Source: Zobellia roscoffensis
GTDB taxonomy: Bacteria > Bacteroidota > Bacteroidia > Flavobacteriales > Flavobacteriaceae
Assembly: GCF_015330165.1 (NCBI RefSeq)
Contig: NZ_JADDXT010000002.1
Span: forward strand, 618,504-682,503
Reading direction: 5' to 3'
DNA length: 64,000 bases
Positions 1 through 8,500 of the stretch are shown piece after piece (position 1 is the stretch's first letter; every line of letters starts with the position of its first letter). The translations under genes were made by a program, and so were the position numbers. The notes under the pieces are model-generated. The model made no database searches, was not told the origin of the DNA, and was given only the letters and a program-made list of their open reading frames with translations.

Positions 1-1
1 A

Positions 2-790
2 CAACAGATCATCATGATTACCGGTCCCAACATGAGTGGTAAATCAGCCATTTTAAGACAAACGGCATTAATCGTACTTCTGGCTCAAATGGGGTCTTTT
101 GTACCCGCAGAAGCTGCTGAAATAGGTTATGTAGACAAAATATTTACCCGTGTAGGTGCAAGTGATAATATTTCAATGGGCGAATCTACTTTTATGGTAG
201 AGATGAACGAAACCGCCTCTATCTTGAACAACCTTTCTGAGCGTAGTTTAGTGCTTTTAGATGAGATTGGCCGCGGAACAAGTACGTATGATGGTATTTC
301 CATTGCTTGGGCCATTAGCGAATATCTACATGAACATCCTGCACGTGCAAAAACCCTTTTTGCAACGCACTACCATGAGCTGAACGAAATGGCAGCCACT
401 TTTGAGCGCATCAAGAATTATAACGTTTCAGTAAAGGAATTGAAAGACAATGTACTTTTTCTTCGGAAATTGACCGAGGGCGGAAGTGAACATAGTTTTG
501 GTATTCACGTGGCAAAAATGGCGGGTATGCCCTCTCAAGTCATTCACAAAGCGAATAAAATTCTCAAAAAATTAGAGAAATCCCACTCCAGCGAAGAGCT
601 TACCGATAAATTACAAAGTGCCCAAGATGAGATGCAACTGAGCTTCTTTAATTTAGACGACCCTTTGCTAGAACAAATAAAGGAAGAAATCACCTATCTA
701 GATATCAACACCTTAACACCTGTTGAAGCGTTGATGAAATTGAACGAAATTAAGCGATTACTGACCAAAAACAAGAAGGCAACTTCATAA
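2..790 (+). CDS. mutS: DNA mismatch repair protein MutS (C-terminal part)
   Basis: The reading frame is open at the window edge, so only the last ~262 residues are present; the ATG at 14 is an internal Met and not a start. This is the ABC-type ATPase domain of MutS, the mismatch-recognition ATPase that recruits MutL. Visible motifs are the Walker A loop GPNMSGKS at the very beginning, the conserved FMVEM.E segment, Walker B LVLLDEIGRGTSTYDG, and the ATHYHEL switch/H-loop. The C-terminal tail ends in a helical stretch, SLMxL-like (TPVEALMKLNEIKRLL), typical of the MutS dimer/tetramer tail. MutS1 is favoured over MutS2 because there is no Smr domain after the ATPase. No terminator is obvious before the tRNA promoter. 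Confidence 0.95.
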   Translation, partial: QQIIMITGPNMSGKSAILRQTALIVLLAQMGSFVPAEAAEIGYVDKIFTRVGASDNISMGESTFMVEMNETASILNNLSERSLVLLDEIGRGTSTYDGISIAWAISEYLHEHPARAKTLFATHYHELNEMAATFERIKNYNVSVKELKDNVLFLRKLTEGGSEHSFGIHVAKMAGMPSQVIHKANKILKKLEKSHSSEELTDKLQSAQDEMQLSFFNLDDPLLEQIKEEITYLDINTLTPVEALMKLNEIKRLLTKNKKATS

Positions 791-846
791 ATTTCCGGAC
801 CAAAAAAACGCTGATTTTTTATTTTTAAGATTTCATATAAATTTCC

Positions 847-876
847 TTTGCATTTTAGAGAATTGTATTAAATTTG
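847..876 (+). promoter_or_regulatory. Bacteroidota-type sigma70 promoter for the tRNA pair
   Basis: TTTG at 847-850 and TAAATTTG at 869-876 are separated by 18 nt, which fits the Bacteroidota consensus TTTG/TTG-N19-TAnnTTTG. A start site would fall near 882. The predicted leader contains a small inverted repeat, GCATC (882-886) and GATGC (894-898), before the tRNA at 924. Confidence 0.75.
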
Positions 877-923
877 CATCCGCATCTGTGAAAGATGCCA
901 CGTTCTTTACCTTAATTTAATAT

Positions 924-996
924 GCGAAAATAGCTCAGCTGGTAGAGCGCCACCTTGCCAAGGTGGAGGTCGCGGGTTCGAATCCCGTTTTTCGCT
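924..996 (+). tRNA. tRNA-Gly (anticodon GCC)
   Basis: The cloverleaf can be drawn by hand. The acceptor stem is GCGAAAA pairing with TTTTCGC, the D-arm contains AGCTGGTAGA, the anticodon stem CCACC/GGTGG closes the loop TTGCCAA (anticodon GCC), and the T-loop is TTCGAAT. The 3' CCA is not encoded. A perfect promoter lies 48 nt upstream and a terminator follows, so it may be transcribed alone or with the tRNA-Leu. Confidence 0.96.
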
Positions 997-1025
997 CAAA
1001 GAGCAAAATCTTGCTCAACAACTTA

Positions 1026-1049
1026 AACGCTGCTTTGTGGCGTTTTTTT
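1026..1049 (+). terminator. Possible Rho-independent terminator between the tRNAs
   Basis: AACGC (1026-1030) and GCGTT (1040-1044) form a short stem followed by a run of seven T. The stem is only five pairs, so termination may be partial. Confidence 0.5.
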
Positions 1050-1071
1050 GTTAAAGACTTTACCAATAGCG

Positions 1072-1155
1072 GCTCGAGTGGTGGAATTGGTAGACACGTT
1101 GGACTTAAAATCCAATGGACATTAGTCCGTACGGGTTCAAGTCCCGTCTCGAGTA
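1072..1155 (+). tRNA. tRNA-Leu (anticodon TAA)
   Basis: This is an 84-nt class II tRNA. The acceptor strand GCTCGAG pairs with CTCGAGT (the first pair is G-T), the anticodon stem TTGGA/TCCAA closes the loop CTTAAAA (anticodon TAA), a variable arm follows, and the T-arm is ACGGG-TTCAAGT-CCCGT. The 3' CCA is not encoded. It reads leucine UUA/UUG codons. Confidence 0.96.
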
Positions 1156-1159
1156 CTTT

Positions 1160-1196
1160 AAACCCTTGTTAATCTTCTGATTTTCGAGGGTTTTTT
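1160..1196 (+). terminator. Rho-independent terminator after tRNA-Leu
   Basis: AAACCCT (1160-1166) and AGGGTTT (1187-1193) pair across a 20-nt loop and are followed by a short T-run. It starts 5 nt after the tRNA end. Confidence 0.6.
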
Positions 1197-1199
1197 GGT

Positions 1200-1828
1200 T
1201 TTTGAAAACAGGTCTACGACCAGCAAGCTATATTGCTCTTATTTTCACTTCCCTCTCCATTTAGATTTTACAGGATTTTAGATTTTTAGCCATTAGAGAG
1301 GATTGCAAAATTATAATTTCCGCACCATCATAATTGTAAGATTGTTTCCTACAAAACAAAAGCAACCTAAAATTTTATATTTTTCGTGAACCCTCCGTAT
1401 TTCCTTATTTTCAAATAAGTACCAATTATAGACTCTTCCTGTAAAATAACTACGTGTATATTGAAAAATACTACTTTTTAAGTAAGATACTAACCCTAAA
1501 GGACTACAATAACAAAACCTTAACACAATATACTTGTAATAGCCTTCTTTTATGATATGTTACAAGCTAAACAAATTTTATGAGGTTATTATATATAAGA
1601 AGAAAGACAAAAACAGAAAGACACTATAGCGCGAAAATGGGGCAATTGACCACCAAGGTCACTTCCATTAAGCGCTACTTCCTTGGGCTACCTGTTAGCA
1701 CATTGCAGAAATACCGTAAAACCTATTACGGAAAAATAAAGAACTATGATGATTGTCAACTCTTTATCTAAACCAAACCAGAAGACTTTACTTTAGAAAT
1801 TCAATACTAAACTCTTTAAAACAAAATC
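1200..1828. other. AT-rich intergenic gap before proC
   Basis: This is about 630 nt of strongly AT-rich DNA with no convincing gene in 1200-1630. The right part (about 1630-1775) becomes less AT-rich and holds a small open frame that is listed separately. No TAnnTTTG promoter with a properly spaced TTTG was found for proC; the nearest imperfect match is TACTTTAG at 1789-1796. Confidence 0.6.
1637..1771 (+). CDS. Candidate 44-aa small protein, unknown
   Basis: The frame from ATG 1637 to TAA 1771 encodes a basic peptide that begins MGQLTTKVTSIKRYF and ends with NYDDCQLFI. It is rich in Lys, Tyr and Arg. Local base composition is higher in G+C than the flanking gap, with codon choice resembling real genes nearby, which is the only support. 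The same frame extends upstream to 1580, but that part is AT-rich and looks non-coding. It could be a real small protein, the remnant of a decayed longer gene, or chance. I do not recognise the family and assign no function. Confidence 0.25.
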   Translation: MGQLTTKVTSIKRYFLGLPVSTLQKYRKTYYGKIKNYDDCQLFI

Positions 1829-2644
1829 ATGAAAGTATTAGTAATCGGAGCCGGAAATATGGGATTAACCTATGCAGAAGGCATGTCCAAATCCAAATTG
1901 CTCAAAAAAAAGAACATTATGGTGCTAGACAGCTCCGAAGAGAAACTGAAAGAACTGGATGAAATTGCGCATTTTGATGCGTATAAAACACTAGAGGAAT
2001 GTGTACCACAAGCGGATATTATTTTTATTGCCGTAAAACCGTACCACGCCTCTAAATTGTTCGAAACCATTAAGCCAATGGTAAATTCTGAGCAGATTTT
2101 AATTTCTATTATGGCAGGTATCACTATTGAAGCCATGAAAGAACAGAGTGGTTTGAGCAAGATTGTTAGGGCGATGCCCAACCTTCCCGCTAAAATTGGC
2201 AAAGGACTCACATCCTACACTTCTTCAACAGAAGTTTCAAGAATTGAACTCTTAACGGTTGAAAGTCTTTTGGACACAACAGGAAAATCCATTCGTGTAA
2301 GCGATGAGAACTTTATAGACGCCTCTACAGGTATTTCGGGTAGTGGTCCTGCATATGTTTTCTATTTTATGCAAAGTATGATGGAAGCCGCTCTACAAAT
2401 GGGATTCTCCAAAAAAGTTTCAAGCGTTTTAGTTAGCGAAACCTTTACAGGTGCGGTTGAACTTTTTAATCAAAACAACCTTAGTCCTAATTCTTGGATG
2501 GACCGTGTTGCCAGTAAAGGTGGTACCACACAAGCCGCACTAGATTCTATGGACGATAATAATGTAAATGAACTTATAAAAGAAGCAGCATTCGCGGCCT
2601 TTGACCGTGCTGTAGAACTTGGAAAAGAAGAACATTATGCATAA
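1829..2644 (+). CDS. proC: Pyrroline-5-carboxylate reductase
   Basis: ProC reduces 1-pyrroline-5-carboxylate to L-proline with NAD(P)H, the last step of proline synthesis, in the cytosol. The 271-aa length is normal for the family. The dinucleotide-binding motif GAGNMG is at residues 7-12, followed by the VKP segment (IAVKPYHASK), the RAMPNLP motif, and the C-terminal dimerisation signature around SGSGPAYVFYFMQSM and VASKGGTTQAALD. The stop codon overlaps the proB start by 8 nt, so translation is probably coupled. Gene order proC-proB-proA places the whole glutamate-to-proline route in one transcription unit. Confidence 0.95.
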   Translation: MKVLVIGAGNMGLTYAEGMSKSKLLKKKNIMVLDSSEEKLKELDEIAHFDAYKTLEECVPQADIIFIAVKPYHASKLFETIKPMVNSEQILISIMAGITIEAMKEQSGLSKIVRAMPNLPAKIGKGLTSYTSSTEVSRIELLTVESLLDTTGKSIRVSDENFIDASTGISGSGPAYVFYFMQSMMEAALQMGFSKKVSSVLVSETFTGAVELFNQNNLSPNSWMDRVASKGGTTQAALDSMDDNNVNELIKEAAFAAFDRAVELGKEEHYA

Positions 2645-3422
2645 AGAACTAATTGTTATAAAAGTAGGCACCAATGTCATGACCAACAAAGACAACCGCA
2701 TCGTAAGACCGGTGTTGCGTAGGTTAGTGGAACAGATTGCCGAACTTTATGAAAGGGACATACTCACTATTCTGGTTTCATCTGGATCGGTCATTGCCGG
2801 AAAAGAAGTATTGGGCAACTCTACTATTGAGAATGATACGCAAAGACGCCAGGTTTATTCGGCTATAGGCCAACCTAGAATGATGCGATTGTACTATAAT
2901 ATATTTCATGACTTTGGAATGAAATGTGCACAGGTACTGCCCACCAAGCGTGATTTTAGTCCAGGAGTGCATCGCCAGAACATGATCAATTGCTGTGAAG
3001 GACTTTTATCGGAAGGGGTGATTCCTATTGCCAATGAGGACGATGCCGTATCGGTTACCATGTCAATGTTTTCGGATAATGACGAGTTGGCAAGTTTAAT
3101 TGCACAATTAATGAACGCCGATAAACTTATTATCCTAACGGATATTGACGGACTCTACACAGGGCACCCTAACGCAGATGACAGCGATTTGATTCCGCAT
3201 GTAGGCCCGGAAGATGATTTTGAAAAATACATAAAAGATAGTAATAAAGCAGCTGGTGAAGGACGTGGCGGCATGGGTTCTAAATTAGATTACGCCCAAC
3301 AAGCGGCAGCCAAGAGCATACCCACTTTTATTGCCAACGGTAAAAAAGACCGTACGATTATAGATATTATTGATGGAAAAGATGTGGGTACGCGAGTAGC
3401 CATTGAAAAACAAGAAGCATAA
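2637..3422 (+). CDS. proB: Glutamate 5-kinase, short form without PUA domain
   Basis: ProB phosphorylates L-glutamate to gamma-glutamyl phosphate, the committed and usually proline-inhibited step. I place the start at ATG 2637 (MHKELIVIKVGTNVM); an in-frame TTG at 2619 is possible but would add six residues buried in proC. The protein is then 261 aa and consists only of the amino-acid kinase fold: KVGTNV at the N-terminus, SSGSVIAGKE, ANEDDAVSV, and the LTDIDGLYTG and GGMGSKLDYAQQA segments. E. coli ProB is about 367 aa because it carries a C-terminal PUA domain, which is absent here. The stop abuts proA (the next ATG begins at 3423), so the genes are co-translated. Confidence 0.93.
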   Translation: MHKELIVIKVGTNVMTNKDNRIVRPVLRRLVEQIAELYERDILTILVSSGSVIAGKEVLGNSTIENDTQRRQVYSAIGQPRMMRLYYNIFHDFGMKCAQVLPTKRDFSPGVHRQNMINCCEGLLSEGVIPIANEDDAVSVTMSMFSDNDELASLIAQLMNADKLIILTDIDGLYTGHPNADDSDLIPHVGPEDDFEKYIKDSNKAAGEGRGGMGSKLDYAQQAAAKSIPTFIANGKKDRTIIDIIDGKDVGTRVAIEKQEA

Positions 3423-4622
3423 ATGAAACTAATTAGAACAGAAATAAAGAATAACGTATTGGATACTATGGTTCGCATTTTAGATGAAAATCGTGCTGAA
3501 CTTTTAGAAGCCAATAAAAAGGACTTAGACCTTTTCAACAAAGACGATCAGGCGCTCTATGAGCGGTTGATCGTTGACGATAAGAAAATTGACGAAATGA
3601 TTGCGGCCGTAAAAAAAGTACGTTCGCAGGAAGACCCGGTCGGTAAAGAAATTTCACATCAAGATCTACCCAACGGATTAAACGTAACGAACAGAACGGC
3701 TCCTTTTGGTACTATCATGATTATTTACGAGTCCCGACCAGATGTTACCATTGAAGCGGCCGTACTTGCTTTTAAGGCAAACAACACCATCCTTTTAAAA
3801 GGAGGTAAAGAAGCATTGCACAGTAATACGGTACTTGTAGATTTTTGGCACCGTGCCTTAAAGGAAAACGAGCTTTCTACGGATTATATTCAATTGCTGA
3901 ATATGAACCGTGAAGAGACCCAAGCTTTTTTGAAAAATCCAGGACAGAAGTTAGATTTAATTGTACCTAGAGGTGGGGAGCGATTGATTGCATTTGTAAA
4001 AGAACATGCTAAATGTGCTGTTCTCGTTAGCGGTAGAGGAAATAACTTTTTATATGTTGATGAACAGGCAGATTGGGAAATGAGCATGAAGGTGATTCTA
4101 AATGCAAAGACAGCCAAAATATCGGCATGTAATGCTTTGGATAAAATCCTGATCAACTCGGACTTAGACGGTTACCAACAAAAAATGGTAGACTTAGCTA
4201 ATATCCTCAAATCTAATGGAGTGAGCCTCTTGGTAGATGAGGAAGCTAAAAAGGTGTTAACAGAGGAGCCGTTAATTCAAGATCCATCCGTTTGGAAAGA
4301 AGAATTTTTGGCCATGAAATGCTGCATAGGTACCGTGAACAAAACAGATGATGCCATTGAAGCTATAAATGAGCACTCTGGTGGTCATTCCGCTACCATC
4401 ATGACCAAAAACAAAGATACAGCCCAACGATTTATGGAACAGGTAGACTGTGCCGCTGTATACCAAAATGCCTCTACACGCTTTACCGATGGTGGACAAA
4501 TGGGTGTAGGTGCAGAATTGGCTATCAGTACCGATAAATTACATCACCGTGGGCCGCTAGGGCTAAATGAGCTAGTTACGAACAAGTATTATGTTTTTGG
4601 CGAAGGACAGGTTAGAGAATAG
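3423..4622 (+). CDS. proA: Gamma-glutamyl phosphate reductase
   Basis: ProA reduces gamma-glutamyl phosphate to glutamate-5-semialdehyde with NADPH, after which the semialdehyde cyclises and is used by ProC. The 399-aa protein has the aldehyde-dehydrogenase-like fold of the family: PFGTIMIIYESRPDVT, the nucleotide-binding LLKGGKEA stretch, the catalytic Cys at about residue 236 in KISACNALDK, and the C-terminal NASTRFTDG and GAELAISTDKLHHRGP signatures. It starts immediately after the proB stop. A gap of 36 nt separates it from the acetyltransferase gene, with no terminator between, so all four genes are probably one operon. Confidence 0.95.
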   Translation: MKLIRTEIKNNVLDTMVRILDENRAELLEANKKDLDLFNKDDQALYERLIVDDKKIDEMIAAVKKVRSQEDPVGKEISHQDLPNGLNVTNRTAPFGTIMIIYESRPDVTIEAAVLAFKANNTILLKGGKEALHSNTVLVDFWHRALKENELSTDYIQLLNMNREETQAFLKNPGQKLDLIVPRGGERLIAFVKEHAKCAVLVSGRGNNFLYVDEQADWEMSMKVILNAKTAKISACNALDKILINSDLDGYQQKMVDLANILKSNGVSLLVDEEAKKVLTEEPLIQDPSVWKEEFLAMKCCIGTVNKTDDAIEAINEHSGGHSATIMTKNKDTAQRFMEQVDCAAVYQNASTRFTDGGQMGVGAELAISTDKLHHRGPLGLNELVTNKYYVFGEGQVRE

Positions 4623-4658
4623 AGAAATACATTAGTTAAATACAAATTGGATAGAAAA

Positions 4659-5513
4659 ATGTTCGACACCCTGGAGAAAATTGATGGTGCCACCTTACAC
4701 CATGGGCGCGCACATAACCGTGTGTACCTTATGGAAACGGAGCAGTACGATTGGAATTCACTCATAGACAACATGAAAACCATCGCACACAAAATGGACT
4801 ATGATAAAATTTTAAGTCGAGTTCCCGAAGAGGCAAAAGAGGTTTTTAAGTCTAAAGGTCACGTGGTAGAAGCTAAGATCCCCAAACTTTATAATGGAGA
4901 AAAAGCGGGTTATTTCTTGGCGGACTACCTCAATACGGAGCGTGCCAAAAGCAATATTAAAGTGAAGAAAACCATTACTTCTGTAAAGACTATTGCACTT
5001 GCTGCAAATAGCACCTCAGAAGATGCACACTTTGCTTTACCTGAGTATCTAGAAGTACGCAAACTGCGGAAAAGTGATCTTCCGGCCATTATCCAATTAC
5101 ATAAGAAGGCATTTCTCTCCTACCCATTCCCTATTCATGAACCTGAATATCTAAAGCAGTTATTAAAGAATAATCATGAATTCTATGGGCTTTTTGAGAA
5201 AGGTGAACTTCTAGTGTCCGCAATTTTAAAAGTTCAAGAAAGTGAATCAAGTATTGAGATTGTAGATTTTGCCACACACCCCAACTACAATGGTCAAAAT
5301 CTAAATTACTATTTGGTACAGGAAATAAAAAAGCGTGTTGTCAATAGTAAATACAAAACAATTTACGCTTTAGTACGAGCCACTTCATATGGTTTGAATA
5401 TTACTTTTAGCAAACATGGTTTTTTACTTGGAGGTACTTTAATGAATAATACCGTTATTAGGGGCAACCTAGAGAGTATGAACGTTTGGTATTGTAATTT
5501 AAACGAGGCTTAA
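4659..5513 (+). CDS. ablB: Putative beta-lysine N-acetyltransferase (AblB/YodP family)
   Basis: The 284-aa product begins with the conserved AblB/YodP-type region (IDGATLHHGRAHNRVYLM, then a repeat of lysine/glutamate-rich helices and KAGYFLADYLNTERAK), followed from about residue 125 by a GNAT acetyltransferase domain (LRKSDLPAIIQLHKKAF, EIVDFATHPNYNGQNLNYYLV). Family members acetylate beta-lysine at the epsilon-amino group to make the osmolyte N-epsilon-acetyl-beta-lysine. The partner lysine 2,3-aminomutase (ablA) is not in this window. The start is ATG 4659; a TTG at 4647 is in frame but less likely. It sits directly behind proCBA and before a bidirectional terminator, which suggests a shared compatible-solute role with proline. 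The family call is firm; the substrate is inferred. Confidence 0.82.
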   Translation: MFDTLEKIDGATLHHGRAHNRVYLMETEQYDWNSLIDNMKTIAHKMDYDKILSRVPEEAKEVFKSKGHVVEAKIPKLYNGEKAGYFLADYLNTERAKSNIKVKKTITSVKTIALAANSTSEDAHFALPEYLEVRKLRKSDLPAIIQLHKKAFLSYPFPIHEPEYLKQLLKNNHEFYGLFEKGELLVSAILKVQESESSIEIVDFATHPNYNGQNLNYYLVQEIKKRVVNSKYKTIYALVRATSYGLNITFSKHGFLLGGTLMNNTVIRGNLESMNVWYCNLNEA

Positions 5514-5514
5514 T

Positions 5515-5550
5515 AAAAAAGTGGAGCAATCAAAATCGCTCCACTTTTTA
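5515..5550. terminator. Bidirectional terminator between ablB and the giant gene
   Basis: AAAAAGTGGAGC and GCTCCACTTTTT pair as a 12-bp stem around a short loop, with A-run and T-run on both sides. It lies between two convergent genes and can serve both. Confidence 0.85.
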
Positions 5551-5573
5551 TTCATACTAGATTTTGCTGAGGC

Positions 5574-8500
5574 TTATCTATGGTCTACTATTAATTTTCT
5601 ATCAAAAATGTCTCCATCACTAATACCTATACGCAACAAATAAACGCCGTTTGGAAGGTTCAAAATATTAAGTGAGTACTCTCCTTCACCTGTTTTCAAT
5701 TCTTGCCCTTCATACATTCCAATAAGGCGACCGGAAACATCGTGCACGTGAACCCTACTTATTTGAACTTCGGGATTCTGCAATCTTATTTTTGTTTCCA
5801 CCGTAGCTGGGTTAGGATACAAATCAACTCCATTAGGAACCTTTTCGCTATAGAAGATGATATCAGCAACTGCCTCTGGCTGCATATTATCAGCAAGAAC
5901 TTTTTCGTTAAAGGATTTCCCACTGCCTCCACAGTTTGATGCAGAACCTCCAAGGTCAGAAGGTACATCTCCAGTTTTGGTCAAGAACAATTTATCTAGA
6001 CCTAAACCATCTTCCCTATGCCCAATTTCAATCTTATTGACTCCCTCTACAAGTTCAAAACTTCTGGGTTTGCTCAATTGTTCGTTGAGATGTACCCTAT
6101 GCCATACAAATTCATCGTTGGCAGGAATACTGTTCCAACGTACCCAAGCACCATTGTTTACTCTTATCCAAAAACTATCATTAATTCCTGAAGGAGTCCG
6201 TACAAGTCCAAAAATTGCATAAGTACCTTCACTCACAGATACATTATAGGTCAATACCGCTTCCCCTATATTTCCTGATGAAGAATTAAACCCTGTAGGA
6301 GGTACAACATATTTTCCTCCCGATCTAGAGGAATCCTCTACAACAGTCCAACCAGCACCTACCACACCACATTCTGCTTCTAACCACACCTCTTCTTGAG
6401 TATCATTATTAACCGTGACCATAACATCATCAAAAGCTGTTTGACCTTCATTGTCGGTAACCGTAAGTCTCAGCACATATATACCATCAACCAAGAATAC
6501 TGCATTTAATTCAGGGGTATCATTATTGTTCATAATTGCTGTATCCGGTCCTGAAACTTGAGTCCATCTGTAACTTACGTTTCCACCGTCCGGATCATAA
6601 CCGTTTCCAATTATATTGATTTCATTTGCATCTAGATTAATCTCAACATCTAGCCCCGCATCTGCCACTGGGTCTTTTAGAATAACTGAACCGTTGCCTA
6701 TAATTTCTATTGCAGACAATTTGGGCTCATTTTTACCATCACTACCTTGGGCATCGAATTCCAAATTCAATATACCGTCATTTACAGCGGCATTAAGGTT
6801 TTTCAGTACTACGGTTTCTGAACCTACTTCTGCGATAATATCAAAATCATCAAGCACCGTAACACCTTCTATTTGCACATCAAAAACACGTCTCCCTGCT
6901 GTTCCTGGAGTTCCCCCTTGGGCATTCCAGAAAATTTCAGCAAAATGTAGTACAATTTGATATTCACCATCTGGAACTGGAATTTCATAGGCAAAAACTG
7001 GTGGATTAGCACTTCGCTCCGTTCGATATAATTGAGGAACATTAGCACTTACATTTGTATATGACTTACCCCCTACAAAATATTCATCTGCAACAAATAA
7101 TTGACTATCATGTATAATTTCTGGCCCTCCAGCATTAATCCTCAACACAAAGTCGTTTACTATAGGTTCATTTACATGAATAATGACATTATCTGTATCT
7201 GTTTCGCCTTGGGCATCCGTTACCGTTAAGCTAACGTTGTATTCACCTGGTGTAACAAAAGTATGAACCGGATTCATTTGATTTGAGTTACCGCCATCAT
7301 TAAAGTTCCATGAATAAGAAACGATTTCTTCATCATCAATTGAATTACCTCCATTAAATCTTACTTCTAATGGAGCTACACCATTAAGCGGAGTAGCATT
7401 AGCAAAAGCAACCGGTGCTTCATTAACCGCTCCAACACTAAGAATCTCGATTGCGGATAGTTTCGGTTCATTTGTTCCATCAGGAGCATTGGCATCAAAG
7501 CCTAGATTTAGCATACCATCAGTAATATTTAGATCGAACGTTTTAACAATTACAGTTTCTGTTCCAGAATCGGCAATGATATCAAAATCATCTAGAATTG
7601 TACCTCCTTCCATCACGACATCAAAAACCCTTTTACCTGAAGCTCCTGGTCTTCCTCCATTGGCATTCCAAAAAATTTCGGCAAAATGTAACGTAATTTG
7701 ATATTCACCATTGGCCAACGGGATTTCATATTCAAAATTAGGAGGTAATGCGCTGCGTTCTGTTTTATACAACTCAGGTACCTCGGCACTGCTATTCGTA
7801 TAAGATTTACCTCCCACAAAATCACGGTCCGCCAAGTACACCTGACCGTTATGGGTCAATTGCGGCCCTCCCGCATTAATTCGTAAGGCAAAATCACCTA
7901 CTACCACCGGCTCTTCGACCACCACGGTCAGGGTTTCCTGATCGGTAAGTCCTTCTGAATCCGTCACCGTTAAGCTTACAGTATACGTTCCTTCAGTATT
8001 ATAAACATAAACCGGATCGGCCAGCGACGAAGTATCACCGTTTCCGAACGACCATGCGAAATTTAGGTTTTCCGCACCATCGTCATCAGTTGAATTGCTT
8101 CCTGTAAAACTCACCTCCAAAGGAGCTTCCCCGTTTAAGGGAGTAGCTGTAGCCACGGCCTCGGGTGCCTCGTTCGCTGCTTCAACGACAATAGTCACCA
8201 CATCCACACCAACTTCACCTTCCTCATCAGCAACGGTAAGGGTAACATCAAAACTCCCTGCATTGGTAAATGTATGTTCAACACGGGCTCCTGCTCCATT
8301 TGCCGTTCCATCCCCAAAGTTCCAAGTATAGCTTACAATATTTTTATCATCACTAGAACCATTACCATCAAAACTCACAACCAACGGAGCCGTGCCTGTA
8401 GAGATATTGGTTACTATGGCTGCTTCCGGAACCTCATTCTGTTGTGTTTCTTCTTGAACACTTACATTCTCAAATACTGCCGTCGTGAGTTCATCATCGT

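Noticed and set aside
882..898. Small inverted repeat in the tRNA leader as a riboswitch or T-box
   Set aside because: Only a 5-bp stem, with none of the conserved elements of a known leader RNA.
1311..1526. Minus-strand 71-codon frame in the gap after the tRNAs
   Set aside because: Very AT-rich, with no coding-like composition, no plausible start context and no recognisable motif.
2619..2636. TTG start giving a longer ProB
   Set aside because: The extra residues lie within proC and precede the conserved ELIVIKVGTN start; ATG 2637 is better placed.
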